From the NCBI RefSeq assembly GCF_001634625.1, contig NZ_LRSE01000010.1, positions 62,001-126,000 on the forward strand: a stretch of 64,000 nt of DNA, in the 5' to 3' direction. A program made the position numbers and the translations under genes. Positions 45,585-53,939 of this stretch are shown piece by piece. Origin of the DNA: Croceicoccus bisphenolivorans. GTDB lineage: Bacteria > Pseudomonadota > Alphaproteobacteria > Sphingomonadales > Sphingomonadaceae. The stretch's first letter is position 1. The number at the start of each line of letters is the position of its first letter. Below the pieces are notes generated by a model, which saw only the letters and a list, made by a program, of their open reading frames with translations, was not told the origin of the DNA and ran no database searches.

Positions 45585-46814
45585 ATGGCAACAGGAAAAA
45601 TCACGAAAAAATCGATAGATGCGCTCGAGGCTAGCAGCTCGAGCCAATTCGTTTGGGACACTGATCTCAAAGGTTTTGGCGCCAAGATTACGCCTTCAGG
45701 AAATATCTCTTACGTCCTTCAATTCAGGATGGGCGGGCGCGAGACAATCGCACGGCGTTATACGATCGGCGCACATGGGTCTCCGTGGACACCTACGACG
45801 GCCCGCTCGGAAGCCGAACGCCTTCTCCTGCTCGTCGGCCAAGGCGTCGATCCAGTGGAGGCTGAAAAGCAGAGGCGCCGTGAGGCCGTCGATCTCGCCT
45901 TCGACAATTACGCGCGGCATTTCACCCATTCCTGCAAAGGCGAGGGATGGAGACGTCTGGTCGAACGAGTGGTCAGGCTTCATCTTGAGCCGGTTCTACG
46001 CAAGAAGCCGCTGCCTTCGATCACCAGGGCAGATATCGTATCCGTTCTCGACCAGATGCCGGAAGAGCAGGTCGCCAATCGCCGGAACGTATTTGCAGTG
46101 ATGCGCCGTCTGTTCCGCTGGGCTATCAGTCGCGGCGATCTCGATCGCAGTCCGATTGAGGGCATGGAGACGCCGCCGCCGGTAAGGCCGCGGGATCGCT
46201 GGCTTTCTGACAAGGAGCTGCGCATGATCTGGTATGCCACGCCCGAATGCCATCCCTGTTTCGGGCCGATTGTCCGCTTATTGATTTTGACCGGACAGCG
46301 CCGCGAAGAGGTTTGCGGGATGCACTGGCAGGAGCTCGACAGAGCAGAAAGACTATGGACCCTGCCCGGCCGGCGCACGAAAAACAGAGAGTTCAACACC
46401 ATTCCATTGAACGAACTCGCCATGATCGAGCTCGATCGGTTGGCAGGTGGAGGGAAATGGCCGCGCAAGGGCAGAGTGTTTGCGACTGCAAGTGGAGCGG
46501 GCTTCACCGGCTACCATAAAGGCAAGATGAAGCTGGATAGCGCCATCGAGGAAGCCGAAGGCGAACCTTTGCCTCCCTGGCGCCTTCATGACTTGCGGCG
46601 GACGCTCGCAACGAATTTCCAGCGCTTAGGTGTAAGGTTCGAGGTTACCGAGGCGGTATTGAACCATGTAAGCGGTTCACGTGCGGGCGTGGCGGGAGTT
46701 TACCAGCGCCACGATTGGAAAGACGAAAAACGCAATGCCCTTAATGACTGGAACAAGCATCTCGTGTGTGTCTTGCGTGATGCGACCACCACTACTGCGG
46801 TAGACAGCAGGTAG
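45585..46814 (+). CDS. Tyrosine site-specific integrase, P4 type
   Basis: 409 residues. N-terminal arm-binding domain (FVWDTDLKGFGAKITPSGNI, about 20-100), SAM-like core-binding domain (about 105-195) and catalytic domain with Arg in LTGQRREEVCGMHW, HDLRRTLATNF, HVSG and the nucleophile Tyr in GVAGVYQRHDW. All catalytic residues are present, so it is probably active. It begins the accessory region next to trmB. Its 3' end overlaps the end of the GDCCVxC gene by 23 bases. Confidence 0.93.
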   Translation: MATGKITKKSIDALEASSSSQFVWDTDLKGFGAKITPSGNISYVLQFRMGGRETIARRYTIGAHGSPWTPTTARSEAERLLLLVGQGVDPVEAEKQRRREAVDLAFDNYARHFTHSCKGEGWRRLVERVVRLHLEPVLRKKPLPSITRADIVSVLDQMPEEQVANRRNVFAVMRRLFRWAISRGDLDRSPIEGMETPPPVRPRDRWLSDKELRMIWYATPECHPCFGPIVRLLILTGQRREEVCGMHWQELDRAERLWTLPGRRTKNREFNTIPLNELAMIELDRLAGGGKWPRKGRVFATASGAGFTGYHKGKMKLDSAIEEAEGEPLPPWRLHDLRRTLATNFQRLGVRFEVTEAVLNHVSGSRAGVAGVYQRHDWKDEKRNALNDWNKHLVCVLRDATTTTAVDSR

Positions 46815-47019
46815 CACCGTCACCATCTTCCCACGCTTCCTGAATCGGGGGGCATGGGGCATCGCCATAAGAGCAGAATACACAACAGTCTCCTGCCAAT
46901 GGCTGCAGTCTTTTCCGGCAATGCTGGCATTCATAAATGAACCAGCATGCGTTGGTCGGCATGGTTTCGGTGGTGGCCGCTTGGCAATGGGGGCACGTGA
47001 TCGTCGAAACAATCTGCAT
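46792..47019 (-). CDS. GDCCVxC-domain small metal-associated protein
   Basis: 75 residues with 10 cysteines: ITCPHCQ, CQHCRKR and GDCCVFCSYGDAPCPPIQ. The GDCCVxC family is regularly found next to merT and other heavy-metal genes and probably binds metal. Its ATG overlaps the merT stop by one base (TGATG), so the two are co-translated. Confidence 0.82.
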   Translation of the reverse strand: MQIVSTITCPHCQAATTETMPTNACWFIYECQHCRKRLQPLAGDCCVFCSYGDAPCPPIQEAWEDGDGATCCLPQ

Positions 47020-47414
47020 CAGGCTCCTCCAAGCGCACGCATCAGCGGTTGTTCAATAAAGCCCCATAGCGCAGACAGGACGATCATCGCGGTGGCAATC
47101 AGCAATGTCAGTCGCGCAGCGCTGCTGCGAGCAGGTTTCTCACAGCCATCAGCACTGCAGATGCGCAGTTGGCGCACGTGAAGGAACCACCCAAAGGCCA
47201 CGATTAGGAAGGCTGCGATTGTGAGCGGCAAGTGGTAGGGAACAAACCATGCGAGCCCGCCAGCACCGAGCCCGACAGCAACGAGGACCAACGGCAGGAC
47301 GCAGCAGGCAGCCGCAGAGAGAAGCGCCCCTGCACTCGCCAGCATTCCAACGCCAGCAACCCCGCGATCGCTTACGCTTTTCGCCTCACCGTATTGGACA
47401 GCCTGCTCGGTCAT
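47019..47414 (-). CDS. merT: MerT-type mercuric ion transporter
   Basis: 131 residues with three hydrophobic segments. The first carries the paired cysteines SAAACCVLPLVLVAVGLG that receive Hg(II); a further cysteine pair is CSADGC in the loop. Brings mercuric ion into the cell for reduction. No MerP is present. The gene is divergent from merR across 67 bases holding a MerR-type promoter. Confidence 0.85.
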   Translation of the reverse strand: MTEQAVQYGEAKSVSDRGVAGVGMLASAGALLSAAACCVLPLVLVAVGLGAGGLAWFVPYHLPLTIAAFLIVAFGWFLHVRQLRICSADGCEKPARSSAARLTLLIATAMIVLSALWGFIEQPLMRALGGA

Positions 47415-47439
47415 CTTTGCCTCCGCTCGATTCGAACTG

Positions 47440-47470
47440 TATGTACGTCCTGTAGTAGATATAGGTTCAA
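47440..47470 (-). promoter_or_regulatory. MerR-type promoter for merT with 19-bp spacer
   Basis: On the minus strand, -35 TTGAAC (47470-47465) and -10 TACATA (47445-47440) are separated by 19 bases, the over-long spacing typical of promoters that MerR proteins twist open. The interrupted dyad CCTGTAG-TAG-ATATAGG (47449-47465, arms match 5 of 7) lies between the two elements. Confidence 0.7.
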
Positions 47471-47481
47471 GGAGATTCGGC

Positions 47482-47886
47482 GTGGGCCGCCTGTCGATAG
47501 GTGAATTGGCGCGCAAGACGGGCGTCCATATCGAGACGATCCGGTATTTCGAGAAGATCGGAATGCTCGGTGCGCCGGATCGTACAGCAGGCGGACACCG
47601 GGTTTTCGACGATGGGCACCTCCGCACGCTCAAATTCATCAAGCGGGCGCGCGAGCTAGGCTTTGCGCCGAAGGAGGTGCGGACACTTCTGGACCTGGGC
47701 GGTCCTGCCGAAGCATGCTGCGACGAAGTGCGCGAGATTGCAATTCATCACCTCGAAGAAGTACGGCGCAAGATCGACGATCTCACTCGCCTGGAACGGC
47801 ATCTTACCGCTACCGTCGAGCAGTGTTCGGGCGGTCATGTGCCCGACTGTGCAGTCATCGACATGCTGGAGACCGCTCGGCCCTAG
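47482..47886 (+). CDS. merR: MerR-family metal-responsive regulator
   Basis: 134 residues. N-terminal winged HTH (SIGELARKTGVHIETIRYFE), long dimer helix, and metal-site cysteines Cys80, Cys115 and Cys123. The Tn501 MerR triad has the same 35-residue first spacing (Cys82, Cys117, Cys126). The extra Cys79 makes the metal choice (Hg, or Zn/Cd/Pb) less certain, although merT next door favours Hg. GTG start with AAGGAG upstream. The stop overlaps that of the convergent reductase (shared CTAG). Confidence 0.82.
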   Translation: MGRLSIGELARKTGVHIETIRYFEKIGMLGAPDRTAGGHRVFDDGHLRTLKFIKRARELGFAPKEVRTLLDLGGPAEACCDEVREIAIHHLEEVRRKIDDLTRLERHLTATVEQCSGGHVPDCAVIDMLETARP

Positions 47887-49223
47887 ACCATGTATCCGAT
47901 GTCAGACGCGCCGGTTGGATAGGCGAACATTGTAGTCTTCAGATCGTCCGCGGTGAGCCCATGGCGGATCGCCAGTCCGAAAATATTGATGGCCTGGTCT
48001 GCGCCGGGTCCGACGAGGTGCGCGCCCAGTATTGTCCCTGTCTCCTCTTCGATTAGTGTCTTGTGCCCGTAGACAGGTTCGGCGACCCGCCTGGCGGTGA
48101 ACCACTGAGAGGTCCGCTCGCACTTTGTCCGGAATCTCAGCCCCGCCTCATTCGCCTCTGCCTCGGTGAGGCCAACGCGGGCGATAGGCGGAAGAGTGAA
48201 GGCCACGCTCGGCGCCCCTTTGTAATCGGGTTCGCGGTGATTGCCTTCGACTAGATTGGCCGCGACAACTTTTGCATCATGGCTGGAAACGGGGGTGAGT
48301 GGCGGCCCGTTCGAGGCAGCATCTCCGGCAGCGTAGACGGCCGGATTGCTTACGCTCTGCAGAAATTTGTTCAGCTTCGGCTTTCCATGTTCGGCTGCGA
48401 TCCCGGCCTTTTCGAGATCGAGCCGCTCGATGGCGGGAGCCCGTCCTGCCGCATGAACGACAAGATCGGCGACGACTTCGATCGGGCCGCCCTTGCCATT
48501 CGCATGAACCACATATTTTCCGCCCGATCTTCGAATGGCATCGACCGCCGTATCGGTAATCACTCGCACACCGATCCGGTCGAACGCATCCATGAGCCAG
48601 TTCACAAGTTCGGGTTCGAACTGCGTCAACATGCGCGGTCCCCGCTGAAGGATCGTGACCTCGGCTCCCGCACGGGCAGCGATATGGGAAAACTCGGCAG
48701 CGATATATCCGCCCCCGACCAGAACGATGCGCTTCGGCAGCGAAGGCAGTTCGAGAAAGCCCTCATTGTCGATCAGGTGCTCTTCGCCTGGGATGGCTAG
48801 AGGTATCGGTCTGGCTCCCGACGCGATCAGGATTTTGCGGTATTCGATTTCATAGTCGCCTACGGAGAGCTGATTTGGCCCGGTGAATTTTGCCGTACCA
48901 TGCAAGGTCACGATGCCGGCCTCTTCATACCGCCGCTCGTGCTTTTCAGGCACAGGGTCGGTAAAGCTGCGTTTGAACCGGATAAGGTCGGGCCAATCGA
49001 TGCGCAGATCCCCCTTCACCCCGTGACCTGTCATGCGCTGTTTCGCGTCGATCACTTCTGCGTCGGCCACCAGCATTTTCTTGGGATCGCAGCCGCGTAG
49101 CGCGCAGGTGCCACCGAATGGCTTCTCGTCGATAACCGCGACTTTCCAACCCGCCTTCGCAACGCGCAGGGCGCAAACCATGGCTGCCGTCCCCGTACCG
49201 ATTACCATCAAATCGTAGTTCAT
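47883..49223 (-). CDS. FAD-dependent disulfide oxidoreductase (MerA/glutathione-reductase-like)
   Basis: 446 residues of the class I pyridine nucleotide-disulfide reductase family. FAD site MVIGTGTAAMVCALRVAKAG, redox CxxxxC in GGTCALRGCDPKK, NAD(P) site VLVGGGYIAAEF, second FAD site AVYAAGDAA. Unlike true MerA it has no N-terminal metal-binding domain and ends in GYMV without the vicinal C-terminal cysteines needed for Hg(II). So it is better seen as a thiol/disulfide reductase that accompanies the mercury genes. It is encoded convergent to merR. Confidence 0.75.
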   Translation of the reverse strand: MNYDLMVIGTGTAAMVCALRVAKAGWKVAVIDEKPFGGTCALRGCDPKKMLVADAEVIDAKQRMTGHGVKGDLRIDWPDLIRFKRSFTDPVPEKHERRYEEAGIVTLHGTAKFTGPNQLSVGDYEIEYRKILIASGARPIPLAIPGEEHLIDNEGFLELPSLPKRIVLVGGGYIAAEFSHIAARAGAEVTILQRGPRMLTQFEPELVNWLMDAFDRIGVRVITDTAVDAIRRSGGKYVVHANGKGGPIEVVADLVVHAAGRAPAIERLDLEKAGIAAEHGKPKLNKFLQSVSNPAVYAAGDAASNGPPLTPVSSHDAKVVAANLVEGNHREPDYKGAPSVAFTLPPIARVGLTEAEANEAGLRFRTKCERTSQWFTARRVAEPVYGHKTLIEEETGTILGAHLVGPGADQAINIFGLAIRHGLTADDLKTTMFAYPTGASDIGYMV

Positions 49224-49387
49224 ATCGATTCTCCTGCCCGGTCAATGAAGCTGGAGTGGCTACGGGTTCCGACGCCGCCATCGAAAAATCGTGTCGCACG
49301 AAGCGCCCCCGTGAACACAGATGGTCGGTTGCAGAAAATGACTTCCCTACCGAAGCGAGGCGGATACCCCTCCCTCCTGAAAATACA

Positions 49388-49416
49388 TTAGATTATTCTA
49401 AATTAGTGAATACTAA
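49388..49416 (+). promoter_or_regulatory. AT-rich dyad operator upstream of bigR
   Basis: TTAG (49388) to CTAA (49416) forms an interrupted dyad: TTAGATTATTC on the left, GAATACTAA on the right, with CTAAATTAG inside. It is 12 bases before the bigR ATG in an otherwise GC-rich stretch, and AT-rich dyads like this are bound by BigR-type repressors. Confidence 0.65.
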
Positions 49417-49427
49417 CGGAGCAAATC

Positions 49428-49787
49428 ATGAGCCACAATGGGTCTCCAGATACGGATTTCACGCGGCAGGCCGGCGAGGCCAGCCGCCTGCTGAAATTGA
49501 TGGCCAACGAGTCGCGCCTGCTCGTTCTTTGCTTCCTTGCCGAGGCTGGCGAGCTGTCCGTCGGCGATCTGGCGCAGAGCGTCGGGCTGAGCCAGTCCGC
49601 CCTGTCGCAACACCTCGCAAAATTGCGCGAAGACGATCTCGTCGCGACCCGCAAGGATGCCCAATCGGTGTTCTACCGTGTGTGCGACCCGAATGCGCAG
49701 CGGGTTCTCGAATTGCTGCACGACATCTTTTGCCCCGAGCTTGGCCAATCCCCCCAGCCGAGCGGCGACGCCGGAGAAACACTATGA
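49428..49787 (+). CDS. bigR: ArsR-family persulfide-responsive repressor (BigR/SqrR type)
   Basis: 119 residues. Winged HTH with the recognition helix LSQSALSQHLAKLREDDLV. Cys35 (LLVLCFLAEAG) and Cys102 (HDIFCPE) match the redox pair of BigR and SqrR, spaced 67 apart against 66 there, which forms a disulfide or polysulfide bond under reactive sulfur and releases DNA. It leads the operon, and its stop overlaps the next start (ATGA). Confidence 0.85.
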   Translation: MSHNGSPDTDFTRQAGEASRLLKLMANESRLLVLCFLAEAGELSVGDLAQSVGLSQSALSQHLAKLREDDLVATRKDAQSVFYRVCDPNAQRVLELLHDIFCPELGQSPQPSGDAGETL

Positions 49788-50712
49788 GCGACGACACGAA
49801 TATCGAAAAGGCCATCGAACAGGTGAACGATGTGCTTGCGGGCGATCTGCGAGCACCGCACGTCAAGGCTTTCTTCCACGAGCCGACCTTTACCGCGACC
49901 TATGTGGTCAGCGACGATCAGACCAAGCGCGCGGCCATTATCGACAGCGTCTGGGATTTCGATCAGCCTTCGGGCCGCACCAGCCTGGAAGCGGCGGACG
50001 AAATTATCGACTATGCGCGCGATGCAGGTCTGACCGTCGACTGGGTCCTGGAAACTCACGCCCATGCCGATCACCTTTCCGCCGCGCCCTATCTGCAGGA
50101 AAAGCTGGGCGGCGAACTGGCCATCGGCCGCGAAATTGTGACCGTGCAGGGCGTGTTCGGCAAGGTGTTCAACGAAGGCACCGATTTCGAGCGTGACGGA
50201 TCGCAATTCGACCGGCTGATGGAAGATGGCGACGCGTTGATGATCGGCGATATTCCGCTGATCGCTCTTCACGTGCCCGGCCATACCCCAGCGGACATGG
50301 CCTATATCATCGGCGATGCGGCCTTTATCGGCGATACGATGTTCATGCCCGATTATGGCTCCGCCCGGGCCGATTTTCCGGGCGGCAATGCGCGCAAGCT
50401 GTACCGCTCGGTCCGCCGGCTGATGCGCCTGCCGGACAAGACGCGGGTGTTCCTGTGCCATGATTACAAGGCGCCCAATCGCACGGAATTCGTATGGGAG
50501 ACCACCATGCTCGCGCAGCGCACAGCCAATGTGCATCTTCACGAAGATGTGGATGAGGACCAGTTCGTCGAGATGCGCACCCAGCGCGATGCGACATTGG
50601 AAATGCCGCGCCTGATCCTGCCCGCCATCCAGGTGAATATGCGCGGCGGCCATCTGCCGCCGCCCGAAAGCGACGGCACGTCTTACCTCAAGATGCCGGT
50701 CAACAAGCTGTG

Positions 50713-50713
<1 letters not shown>
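49784..50713 (+). CDS. blh: MBL-fold persulfide dioxygenase (Blh/ETHE1 type)
   Basis: 309 residues. Metallo-beta-lactamase metal site ETHAHADHLS (HxHxD), VPGHTPADMAYI and FLCHDY. Its size and the lack of a rhodanese domain fit the Blh proteins of bigR operons, which oxidise glutathione persulfide to sulfite. Overlaps bigR by four bases and the next gene by one (TGATG). Confidence 0.87.
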
Positions 50714-51155
<442 letters not shown>

Positions 51156-51159
<4 letters not shown>

Positions 51160-51575
51160 CCCGCTCGTGGCTAGTGGCTCTCCTGTCAGGCAGCCTGTTC
51201 GGTGCCGGGCTGGCACTGGGCGGCATGGTCGACCCAGCGCGTGTGCGCGGCTTTCTCGACATATTCGGGGACTGGGACCCCACCCTCGCGTTTGTGATGG
51301 GCGGCGCGGTTATCGTGATGGCGATCGCCTGGCGGATTCAGGCGCGCATGGCGCAGCCTTTGATTGGCACGACATTCGCTCTTCCCGACCGGACCGACCT
51401 GACCCCCCGCCTGATCGGCGGCGCGGCGCTGTTCGGCACCGGTTGGGGGATTGCAGGCCTGTGTCCCGGGCCGGGCTTTGCAGCGCTCGTCATCGAGCCT
51501 GCAAAGGCAGCAGTCTTCGTGATGGCTATGCTGGCCGGAATGCTGATCTTTCGCTTGATGGAACCCCAGTCATAA
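51156..51575 (+). CDS. YeeE/YedE-family sulfur transporter half, PmpB-like (DUF6691)
   Basis: 139 residues, four membrane helices. It has the second YeeE signature, GTGWGIAGLCPGPGFAAL, with its single conserved cysteine. Together with the preceding gene it makes up one YeeE unit. Its ATG overlaps the preceding stop by four bases (ATGA). Confidence 0.83.
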
Positions 51576-51599
51576 AGCGCTGCAGGAGTAGTCGAAGCT

Positions 51600-51722
51600 A
51601 TGGCCGAGCCCAGCCTGCTTGCGCGCTATCTTCCCATTCTCGGATGGGGACGAACCTACAATGGCTCGGTTCTGACGAACGATCTCGGGGCGGCGGTGCA
51701 TTCGGTTCGATGGGCACGTTGA
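51600..51722 (+). pseudogene. Truncated SulP-family sulfate permease stub
   Basis: A 40-codon open frame starting 24 bases after the pmpB stop. Residues 1-33 (LLARYLPILGWGRTY, then VLTNDLGAAV) match the cytoplasmic N terminus of SulP permeases, which usually continue with a first membrane helix. Here the similarity breaks off at about 51698 and the frame ends seven codons later. A SulP gene is a common last gene of bigR operons, so this is its remnant and marks a recombination junction. Confidence 0.7.
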
Positions 51723-51750
51723 AAGCGGCACAGAATTGAGTTTCGGAAAA

Positions 51751-52344
51751 CTATCCCGACAGGCGACTGACCAATTGCGGAACCCGCTCCTCGCATCTGC
51801 GATGGTAACGCCGCAAGGCGCGCAGCCGTTCGTTACGCGAGCCTCGCAGACTCGCCTCGATTTCAGCGAGGATTTCTGCAGCGTCGGGCAATACGTCGGG
51901 TTCATGGATCCGGACCCGGTGCAGCCGATCACTGATCCGATCGATCAGGACCGCCAGGCACCGGTTGCCCGACCCGGCTGCAAGTACCAAAAACACCGCT
52001 GCCATGCGGCCAGCATAATCGTCAGGCCAGTCTTCGAGATCGCGCGCGTTCGGGATTCGCCAAACTTCATCGCTCGCTGTTTCAAGCAAAACCGCATTTA
52101 CGCGGAGGACATCCCGCAAACCCTGTTCGGTCAGAACCGGCACCCGAAAGCCGTCGCCAGGGGTGAGGTCGACCAGCCCCTCGCCAACCAGCTGGTTCAG
52201 GCTGTCCCTCACCGGTGTCATGCTGACGCCGAAATCGTCGGCAAGCCGCATTGCCTCGAGCTTGGCCCCATTGGCCCAGGTTCCCTCCATCAGCGCACGC
52301 TTGAGGCGTTGATAGGTGGGCTCAAGGACGTGGGCAGGGCTCAC
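51751..52344 (-). CDS. GntR-family transcriptional regulator
   Basis: 197 residues. Winged HTH at the N terminus (YQRLKRALMEGTWANGAKL, MTPVRDSLNQLVGEGLV, DGFRVP), then an all-helical effector domain of FCD type (RVNAVLLETASDEVW). The GTG start at 52344 overlaps the phyH stop (GTGA), so it is the last gene of the luxR-luxI-phyH set. The ligand is unknown; the effector domain is shorter than usual for FadR. Confidence 0.8.
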   Translation of the reverse strand: MSPAHVLEPTYQRLKRALMEGTWANGAKLEAMRLADDFGVSMTPVRDSLNQLVGEGLVDLTPGDGFRVPVLTEQGLRDVLRVNAVLLETASDEVWRIPNARDLEDWPDDYAGRMAAVFLVLAAGSGNRCLAVLIDRISDRLHRVRIHEPDVLPDAAEILAEIEASLRGSRNERLRALRRYHRRCEERVPQLVSRLSG

Positions 52345-53207
52345 TTTTCGCCGCGCTGCGCCTCGGCAAATTCGCGCACCGCGGCTTTCTGGTCGTCGCG
52401 AAGCGCATCGGTCGCCCGCGGAAACTCGGCAATATCGTCGCGCAGCAAGATAGATGGGCACTGGCCTTCGTAATTGCCAAGATTGGGCCGGTGCTGACAA
52501 TAGCCCGCAAGCTCGGCAAGTTCTGCGGGAAATTCCCGCGCGACTTCTGGCGGATAGGCGAGCCAAAGATTCTCGTAGGGCTTGAGCCAGCCAAGACTGT
52601 AACCGATCACCACCGCACGGCGCACGTGCCTGGTCAGATTAGGTCCCGCTCCGTGCACCGTCGATCCGAGAAAGCAAATGGCATCGCCAGGCTGACACTC
52701 GGCCGCGATTGGCGTGCCGAGCTGGTCTAGCGATTCAATTTTCTGCCTGTGGGTGCCGGGATATATTCGCGTCGCGCCGTTGGACGCCGTAAATTCGGTC
52801 AGGGGCCACATGACATTGAGCAGATATTCATGCGTGCCCTTCTCCCCTGCCCACATGTCGTGGTCGCAATGCGGGAACTGCTCGATCTCGCCGGGATGGA
52901 CTGCAATCGCCTGCGCGACATTTAGCTGGATGCGTTCGCAGGCTTTGCCCAGAATTTCACGGGCAAGCGCGAGGATGAGTGGTTGAAGGACCAGGTCTCC
53001 CGCCCAGCGCGAGCGGCGCAGCAAACTCCCAAACCGCTTCGTCTTGTAGCCATAGAACTCGCCATCACCGAAAGGCGTCTTTGCGTAGGTCTGCTGGAGG
53101 TCCGTATCGAGCGCTGCGAGGATTGCACTCGGCAGAGCGTTGGGGATGATGCAATAACCCTGCTTTCTGATCTGGTCGAGCCAGGGCGAATGCGCTGCCC
53201 CAGTCAT
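52341..53207 (-). CDS. Phytanoyl-CoA dioxygenase-family Fe(II)/2-oxoglutarate enzyme
   Basis: 288 residues. The iron ligands are visible: His113 and Asp115 in FPHCDHDMWAG and His185 in GSTVHGAGPN, with the 2-oxoglutarate arginine near RHVRRAVV. The enzyme should hydroxylate a small molecule. A PhyH gene next to luxI is a recurring arrangement in sphingomonads; its substrate is not known. Its start overlaps the luxI stop (ATGA), so it is produced together with the signal synthase. Confidence 0.82.
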   Translation of the reverse strand: MTGAAHSPWLDQIRKQGYCIIPNALPSAILAALDTDLQQTYAKTPFGDGEFYGYKTKRFGSLLRRSRWAGDLVLQPLILALAREILGKACERIQLNVAQAIAVHPGEIEQFPHCDHDMWAGEKGTHEYLLNVMWPLTEFTASNGATRIYPGTHRQKIESLDQLGTPIAAECQPGDAICFLGSTVHGAGPNLTRHVRRAVVIGYSLGWLKPYENLWLAYPPEVAREFPAELAELAGYCQHRPNLGNYEGQCPSILLRDDIAEFPRATDALRDDQKAAVREFAEAQRGEK

Positions 53208-53815
53208 GCCGCGATCTCCAGCTGGTAGTCGGCCACGCGATAGGATCCCTGGCGGTAGACACCACCGCAGGCGAGATCCGCAGGCGTGCCCGCATCGATA
53301 TCGATCTGGAGCGCGATAAGGTTTTCACCGCCGATTCGGCTGCCGGGTCCGAGCGCACGGCATCGCCAGCCAAATTTCGCAATCTGGCGGAACCAGTTCG
53401 GCGTAGCGACCGCGGTATACGCGGCGATTCCGGCGATCAGCGCGTGATCCGCGAGCGCGGTTACAAGTTCGTCCCGCGCGGCCCGGCGTTCCAGACGCGA
53501 GAGTGTCGGCTCGATGCAGAAGCGGGTGATCTCGCGAAAGTCCTCGCGCACCGGGACGGGGCCATCGCAAAGAGATGGAAACAGCTCGCCGAGAATATGC
53601 GCCCTGTCGGTCTTGAGCAGCCGCGCAGATGCGCGGTGACTGTCCTTGTCATCGGTGAGAATGACATAGGACGCTTCGCTCGTATCGAACTGGTCGATTT
53701 CGTAGACTCCTTCGAGCACGGGGACATCCCATTTGAGGAGATCGACGAAGACCCGCTTACGGGCCGCGAACATGGTCCGGAGCACCGGATCGGCGGGACT
53801 GGTATGGTTCTGCAT
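53204..53815 (-). CDS. luxI: N-acyl-homoserine lactone synthase (LuxI family)
   Basis: 203 residues. Conserved LuxI residues: Arg, Phe and Trp in ARKRVFVDLLKWDVP, then EIDQFD, SARLLKTDRAHILGELFP and REITRFCIEP. It uses S-adenosylmethionine and acyl-ACP to make a diffusible signal; chain length cannot be told. The ATG at 53815 is preceded by a dyad that overlaps the ribosome-binding area. Follows luxR by 124 bases, and phyH overlaps its end. Confidence 0.92.
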   Translation of the reverse strand: MQNHTSPADPVLRTMFAARKRVFVDLLKWDVPVLEGVYEIDQFDTSEASYVILTDDKDSHRASARLLKTDRAHILGELFPSLCDGPVPVREDFREITRFCIEPTLSRLERRAARDELVTALADHALIAGIAAYTAVATPNWFRQIAKFGWRCRALGPGSRIGGENLIALQIDIDAGTPADLACGGVYRQGSYRVADYQLEIAA

Positions 53816-53822
53816 TGTTGCT

Positions 53823-53844
53823 GCCTGTGATTGAAAAGACAGGT
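53823..53844 (-). promoter_or_regulatory. Lux-box-like dyad just before luxI
   Basis: On the plus strand GCCTGT (53823-53828), ten bases, ACAGGT (53839-53844). The arms match the lux box (ACCTGT-N8-ACAGGT), but the spacer is two bases longer. It begins eight bases before the luxI ATG and so also overlaps the ribosome-binding site; a role as operator or as RNA hairpin is possible. Confidence 0.45.
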
Positions 53845-53939
53845 AGCAACTGATCGATCTGGTTCCGCTTCGACATACCAAGAACAGGGGATGTAAGCTT
53901 CCGCGGAATTGCGAAGCGTCCCAACTGCATGGGCGGAAT

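Noticed and set aside
47883-49223. Annotation as mercuric reductase MerA
   Set aside because: No C-terminal vicinal cysteines and no NmerA domain; the redox motif GGTCALRGC differs from that of MerA.
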